From: Acanthochromis polyacanthus
Lineage: Eukaryota; Chordata; Actinopteri; Pomacentridae
Direction: 5' to 3'
Length of the DNA: 64,000 nt
Assembly: GCF_021347895.1 (NCBI RefSeq)
Contig: NC_067126.1
Span: 30,144,482 to 30,208,481 of the forward strand
In this document: piece after piece, positions 57,281 through 64,000 of the stretch
Position numbering within the stretch: the stretch's first letter is position 1
Layout: each line of letters opens with the position of its first letter
Program-made: the position numbers and the translations under genes
The notes under the pieces: generated by a model
Database searches by the model: none
Told to the model about the DNA's origin: nothing
The model's input: only the letters and a program-made list of their open reading frames with translations

Positions 57281-60200
57281 ACATACGCCCACAAACCTCA
57301 GGTGTATCCACATTAGACACTCCCTGTCTCTGCCTATGAAAGCAAAATAAGGGCTCTTGAGGAAAGCAGTGAACCTGGTTGACCAGTCTCACTGGGGTTT
57401 TCATGGCTTCACATGATTAAAGACTTCTAAGAATGAAGGCTATGAAGCTAATCCTTTTCTGATCACATTCCATGCTTATAAATCTACCTTTAGTTGTCAA
57501 AATGCAGTCAGACAATCCTAATAACTGTTCATGCTGTCAGATGTGCGTGTGACAAGTACACGTTCACAAGAAAACCTACACTTGTATTATGAACAATCTT
57601 GAGAACAACTTTTTGTTTTTTGCCTTTTATTTCTTCGCCAATAGCCTGAAAAACACTAAAATATGTAGCACTTAATTAGAAAGGAATAAAGAAGCATTGA
57701 TTTTTATCAGAACATATTGTGTATTCAAAGTCTTCTGTCTGAATTACCGCCTTTCGAGTTCCACTACATGGCAGGTGTTGAAGTCTTTCTAATAATTACA
57801 CTGAATTTCCACTTTTTCACTTCACTACCTCGACATCATATTAAAAAAGATGGTTTTCTGAGAAGATGATGTTGTTCTGTTATTATCAACCAACAAATAA
57901 TGTGTCGTGTTCATAATTTTACTCTAAATGACAAGTGTAGTGGTTGTCAGGAGCAGGTTCATGTTTCAAAGAAATGTGTAAATAAAATGAGCAATTTACT
58001 AAGTACACTTACAGTGGCTTTAACAAGTATGCCAGTCTCATCTGTTTTGCCTGCATTTCTGTTGCTGTTTTATTTTGACTGTTAAGGATTCTTAATTCCT
58101 ACAGAAGTCTGATTGACTCGGTTCTGTTTCAAACCATGGAAACGATTGTTTGATCACAAAGATTTGGGAGAAGATTCACTCTCTGACACCTGACAGTCAT
58201 ACGTGCATTTTTACTTACAATTTGTCTTAATTGCTGTAATAGACAAATACATAATGGCAAAAATATTACTTGTGAATATGGTTCTCCACTGTATCTGAAG
58301 CTGTTATGTCTCATTATAGTCTTGATGAGTGTAGTTGTTTGACAGTAATTGTTGAAATATAAGTCTTTTAGTGATATCCACCCAGCAATATGGAGGAGAA
58401 CTAAGTGCACTGGAGTTATGGTCCCTCAGGAGCAATTCCTGCAGTGTGCTCTCCAACCACCTTGGAAATCAAAACCTATTTATACTTCAATTGAATGGCA
58501 ATTCTAGAAGGTGTGAGTGAAAAGCCTCCCATTGTAGTGAAGGGTGGGAGGCTTAGTATCCCTTAAAAACTTGGATTTTGGTGCACATTTTCAGACAGTC
58601 TTTCCTGGGAGACATTGAGTTGTGAACATCAAAGTGCTGTGGTTACATAACTAATGGGGAAAAAAAGAAAGAGAAGTGTAATCCCTTGTTCTCACCTCTG
58701 TACATCCATCAAATTACAGTGTAAAGTGGTTGTGGATGTCAAATTGTCAGTTTTGTAAAGTGGTCAACGGAGACATTTGACATCAGAGAGGTATGTGAGG
58801 AGGGGTTTATGACGCAATCTGATCGGCTCACATGTTATTGGGACTCTCCATAAATTCTGCTTATTGGTTAAATTTGGCACTGCTCTTGTTTCCCCATGGC
58901 TTCTGGCAGGAATTTGTAGAAATGCTTCCAGGTTCCCAGTGGCCCACTGTCTGCTGTAGTAGCCTGTAACCACTCCCCTAATTTAGTTCCCAGATACTCA
59001 GCATCGATGGTGGCTTTGACCTTGGAAGTGTGTGCGCAGCAATGAACAAGAAGTCAGACAAATACGTGAGGATCCGCTAGATGCAGGGTGATGTCATATA
59101 CAGCACATGCAACAATACATGCAGAAGACCCCCACATCCCACTTCCTTACCGCTCACCCCTCACCCATCCATCGCCAAGTACTTTCTTTTGCTACTTCAA
59201 AGAGTAGGAAAAACTGTTTATCAGTTAACATGCCAGCGTGTTCTTAGTTGGTCTTTGAAGGGTTGATAGTGGCTGTCATGGCAGTTCATTGGCTGGAGAG
59301 GTCAGTGGGTTGCAGGTTTTTCTAATTACAGCGTGACCTTCCTGAGCAGACACATTCCTTCTGTCTGATTTTCCGTTTTGCTTTCATACCTTCAACAACC
59401 TTTGTCTGTGATCTAAATGAGCACTTGAAGTCTACCGTTTTATCTCGAGGGCCATCCTGTCACCCATAGGACATGCTACGTTCAGTCTGTTCTTTGCCTG
59501 ACTTTGCTTTAGTTTACTTTGATAATATTCCAAGAGTTTTGAGGGATGTGTTTTTCTCATCTATTGCCTTCTCTGTGCAGACACCAACTCATGCTGTCAC
59601 AGTGTCTGACTGAAAAGTTTGTGTGGGTGTCTGTTGAGACCTCTGTTCAGTCTTGGGCTTGGGGCCCCCTTTTTCTCGCCTCAATCCTACTTTACTCTGC
59701 ACTGCTCTGTTCTGCATTTCTGAACACAGAGACTCTCTTTTTGTAATTGTCTCTGCAGATGAATGTCTTGCCATCCCTCGCTCAGGAGGGTTTGAGACAG
59801 TCTGAACTAATGACCTTGGTTCCTTTGTGCCCAGCCTCAAAGGAACTGGGGATAGTGCTGATTGCAAAGAGGACTGGTTTGCATAGAGTGCTCCCTCTTC
59901 ACATTTACATTTATGTTATTTTAAATGTGCCACTTTAGGATCAGTTTTCATTTGAAAACTCTCTTTGTGAAATCGACTAAAGCCTATAAAAGTACTGGTG
60001 AAAACTGTATGGCTGCTGGAAGAGGCCTGCTTGGTGTCAGAAGGGATAATACAGCTTCAGTTTTATTTTAACCTTCATGATAAGTCAAGACATCATCACT
60101 GTGCTAGTGGTTCAAAAGAATTTCCTACCATCTCATGTAGCAAATCAAATGAGGCAAGATTGATTGCTGCTGAATTCGCACAGATTTACCATTAAGGGTT

Positions 60201-61684
60201 TTCAAAGATGGCACAAAGCTGCAAGATTTTCCTCTAGTCCATGTTTGCTTTTGGGATTAGGGTCTTTGGAAGGATTGGGTAGGCAGCCTTTGTCCTGCAT
60301 CCTTTTCCATTTAACATCACTGAACAGACTGTTGTCCAGAGGTTAGTGGTGTTCTCATGACCTCACCTGGCCCCAGAAGAAGCTCTGCCTAATGATCTGT
60401 GCTAATGGCAATCCAAATCTGTTGTTAAACCAGATTTCCATGGCAACCCACGACTCCAAACCACATTGCACTTTTGACTGGAAATAAATCCCCCCTTTGT
60501 CTCAGAACTGCTTTATTCATATTTCTAACAGATAAACAACAGGAATTGTAGAACTTTGTAGAAATATCTTGACTGACAAAAACAGAGAACATGGGACATC
60601 TGAAAATCTCTCTCTTACCAGGCTGCATTGTGAATCATCCATGTTGAAACACAGTGACTCCAGAGCTGGTTTCACAGCAGTAAAATATTTGATCGTATCA
60701 TGAACATGTGTCATCCGTCTGTCCTTTGCTTATACTGTAGCAGCTGTTTGTGTGAATCGTAGAGGACATTGTTGCAATTAATTTCATGTAAGACCCACGT
60801 GAGAATTTTTATGCTTTGCTGTAGAAGCATTATTGCATGTTTGGCTCAGCAACACTACAAATCACGCCTTTGTAGTTGAGTTCATAAAACATCCTTATGT
60901 TCCTACACTGTTGATCAGAGATGCTAGCAGAGAGTTATGTAAGAACAACATTAGGAAACATTATAACAGTTTAAATAGATGGAGTGCAGCTGTTATGTTG
61001 TGGGCCACTACATTAACTCTTTTTTTTTTCTCAACAAAGCCTTTAGTCATACCCATAGAAGGTAAAATCTCTTACAGGTTACTACTACCTAAGGTATACA
61101 ATGTCAAAGCAGACAACATCAAAGCCTACTGAGTAAGTGTGTGTTCTCTCAAAAGGCTCTGATTATGAATAGTGTTGTAACAGATTTGATTGGAGGTGAG
61201 AAGGTTTATTTCTTTATTGTTGGAGTGAACAGTGTGCCCCACCTGTCAAGAGTATGGTACTGAGAATGCCTGCAAAGAGACATTCATGGTCACACAATAT
61301 AGTGGCATGAATAGCAATAACTCTCCAGCCAGGACTCTGGACAGTGGATTTGCCCTAATTTGTTTTCAAGTTGAAACAGATCCAAATCCTTGGCGATTTA
61401 GTATAGCCATTTGGTTCATTTAGAATTGGGATGGTGAAACATTTGCATTTGGATCGTGTGTATCATTTTCTTTTCACTACAATATCTGTAGAATTGAATG
61501 AATCCATCCAGTGACACATTTGTTTGGAAATAGAGCTGTTATTCTTGAGAACACAGTAATTTCCTGTTGTGATATCGGGACCCAGTTGTTCAGAAGTAAT
61601 CTGATCGGATTCTAGCCACCTGATTGAATCGAATCCTGAAAAAGGGAAGTTAGATTAGATCAAGTAATTCAGATTTAACATGTA

Positions 61685-63317
<1,633 letters not shown>

Positions 63318-64000
63318 TATTCAAATAATTCAGCGTGTTTGTGATGAAGGTTTGTGTGTTCATGTCTTTGTTGTGGGGTCCAATTCTTTGGATTGAATTG
63401 ATAATAGAGGGGGATTTTTGTGTTGCTGCTGTGCTTTCTTCTGTCTCTTCACTAAAAACAACCCCTACTCTACCTGATTTGGTAACGTACAAAAGTTTGT
63501 ATCTGAACCAGAATGAACCAATCCAATGTTACTTTAGAAACCAGCACAGTAGTTTGATAGATTATCTCCTCCTAAATAGCAAAACATGGGATTTTCAAAT
63601 CATGTTATTGCACTTTTTGAGCAGTTGAACCCACAATTACCTCTTACCTGCCACATGTTAGAGGTAGAAAGCCAGTAATTCTTTCTCTGCATTTAACTTG
63701 AGAATAGTACTCGGCAGCAACTGTGAGATTGATTGATGCCACGAAAACACACATCATAGCTTTGTGGGATCTCGGTATGCTGTAGTTTGTAGGTCTATGC
63801 AGGTTTAACAATTGTGTGCAATCACAGGCTAGGATTGTGCACACCTGCCTGGTCCCTCTGTAAGAACTGTCCTCGGGTAGGTCAGAGCAGTTCACTGGCA
63901 TTTCTAGGAATATCCTCTTACTCATTGACCATGGTATAATTAAAATCTGCTCCACCTGACATTTCCTACTATTATGTGACATACAGTATTTCTCTACTGT

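Overview
The window is vertebrate genomic DNA, almost certainly from a ray-finned (teleost) fish. Coding sequence is split into short exons with GT-AG introns. CA/TA microsatellites are abundant. The mobile elements are typical of fish: Tc1/mariner with IR/DR ends, PIF/Harbinger, hAT and TTAA-flanked MITEs, and a tRNA-derived SINE with an L2-like tail. No bacterial operon, CRISPR, rRNA or tRNA gene was seen.

Three plus-strand genes lie in the order pkp4 - dapl1 - tanc1, which is the order I know from human 2q24. (1) The 3' half of plakophilin-4/p0071 (pkp4): eleven exons, 7585-17613. They join in frame without a break, cover armadillo repeats and the tail, and end in the PDZ ligand DSWV. Upstream exons lie outside the window. 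(2) dapl1 (death-associated protein-like 1): complete in four exons, 28366-31093, 115 aa, ending in the family signature IQQPRKC. (3) The 5' end of tanc1: a probable untranslated exon ending at 38336 and the first coding exon at 49614-49707. The gene continues past the right edge. The neighbours helped identification: the armadillo gene alone could be taken for ctnnd2, but dapl1 and tanc1 next to it point to pkp4.

Region by region: 1-7584 is a pkp4 intron with a Tc1-like relic, a tRNA-type SINE and a LINE 3' end. 7585-17613 holds pkp4 exons, with a Tigger/pogo relic and two same-orientation TTAA MITEs in the introns. 18.4-28.2 kb is a transposon-rich spacer. It has a Tc1 relic split by a 630-bp foldback element, and a 4.55-kb Harbinger element that sits in an older MITE and itself contains a hAT MITE, a MITE carrying a RecQ-type helicase fragment, and a degenerate tandem repeat. 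A SINE follows at 27.6 kb. 28.2-31.5 kb is dapl1. 32.5-36.3 kb holds a LINE relic, a second copy of the helicase-bearing MITE and a third TTAA MITE. 38-64 kb is tanc1 5' sequence, mostly intron. It includes a diverged 311-bp tandem duplication, a MITE split by the fourth TTAA element, a three-level hAT nest at 53.7-55.1 kb, and a full-length, apparently intact Tc1 element at 61.7-63.3 kb.

The observations most worth following are the intact Tc1 transposon, the two MITEs carrying a RecQ helicase fragment, the foldback element built from five copies of a 28-bp module, and the complementary GT/CA tracts flanking a pkp4 armadillo exon. I found no convincing undescribed multi-gene system. All calls come from reading the sequence; no search was run.
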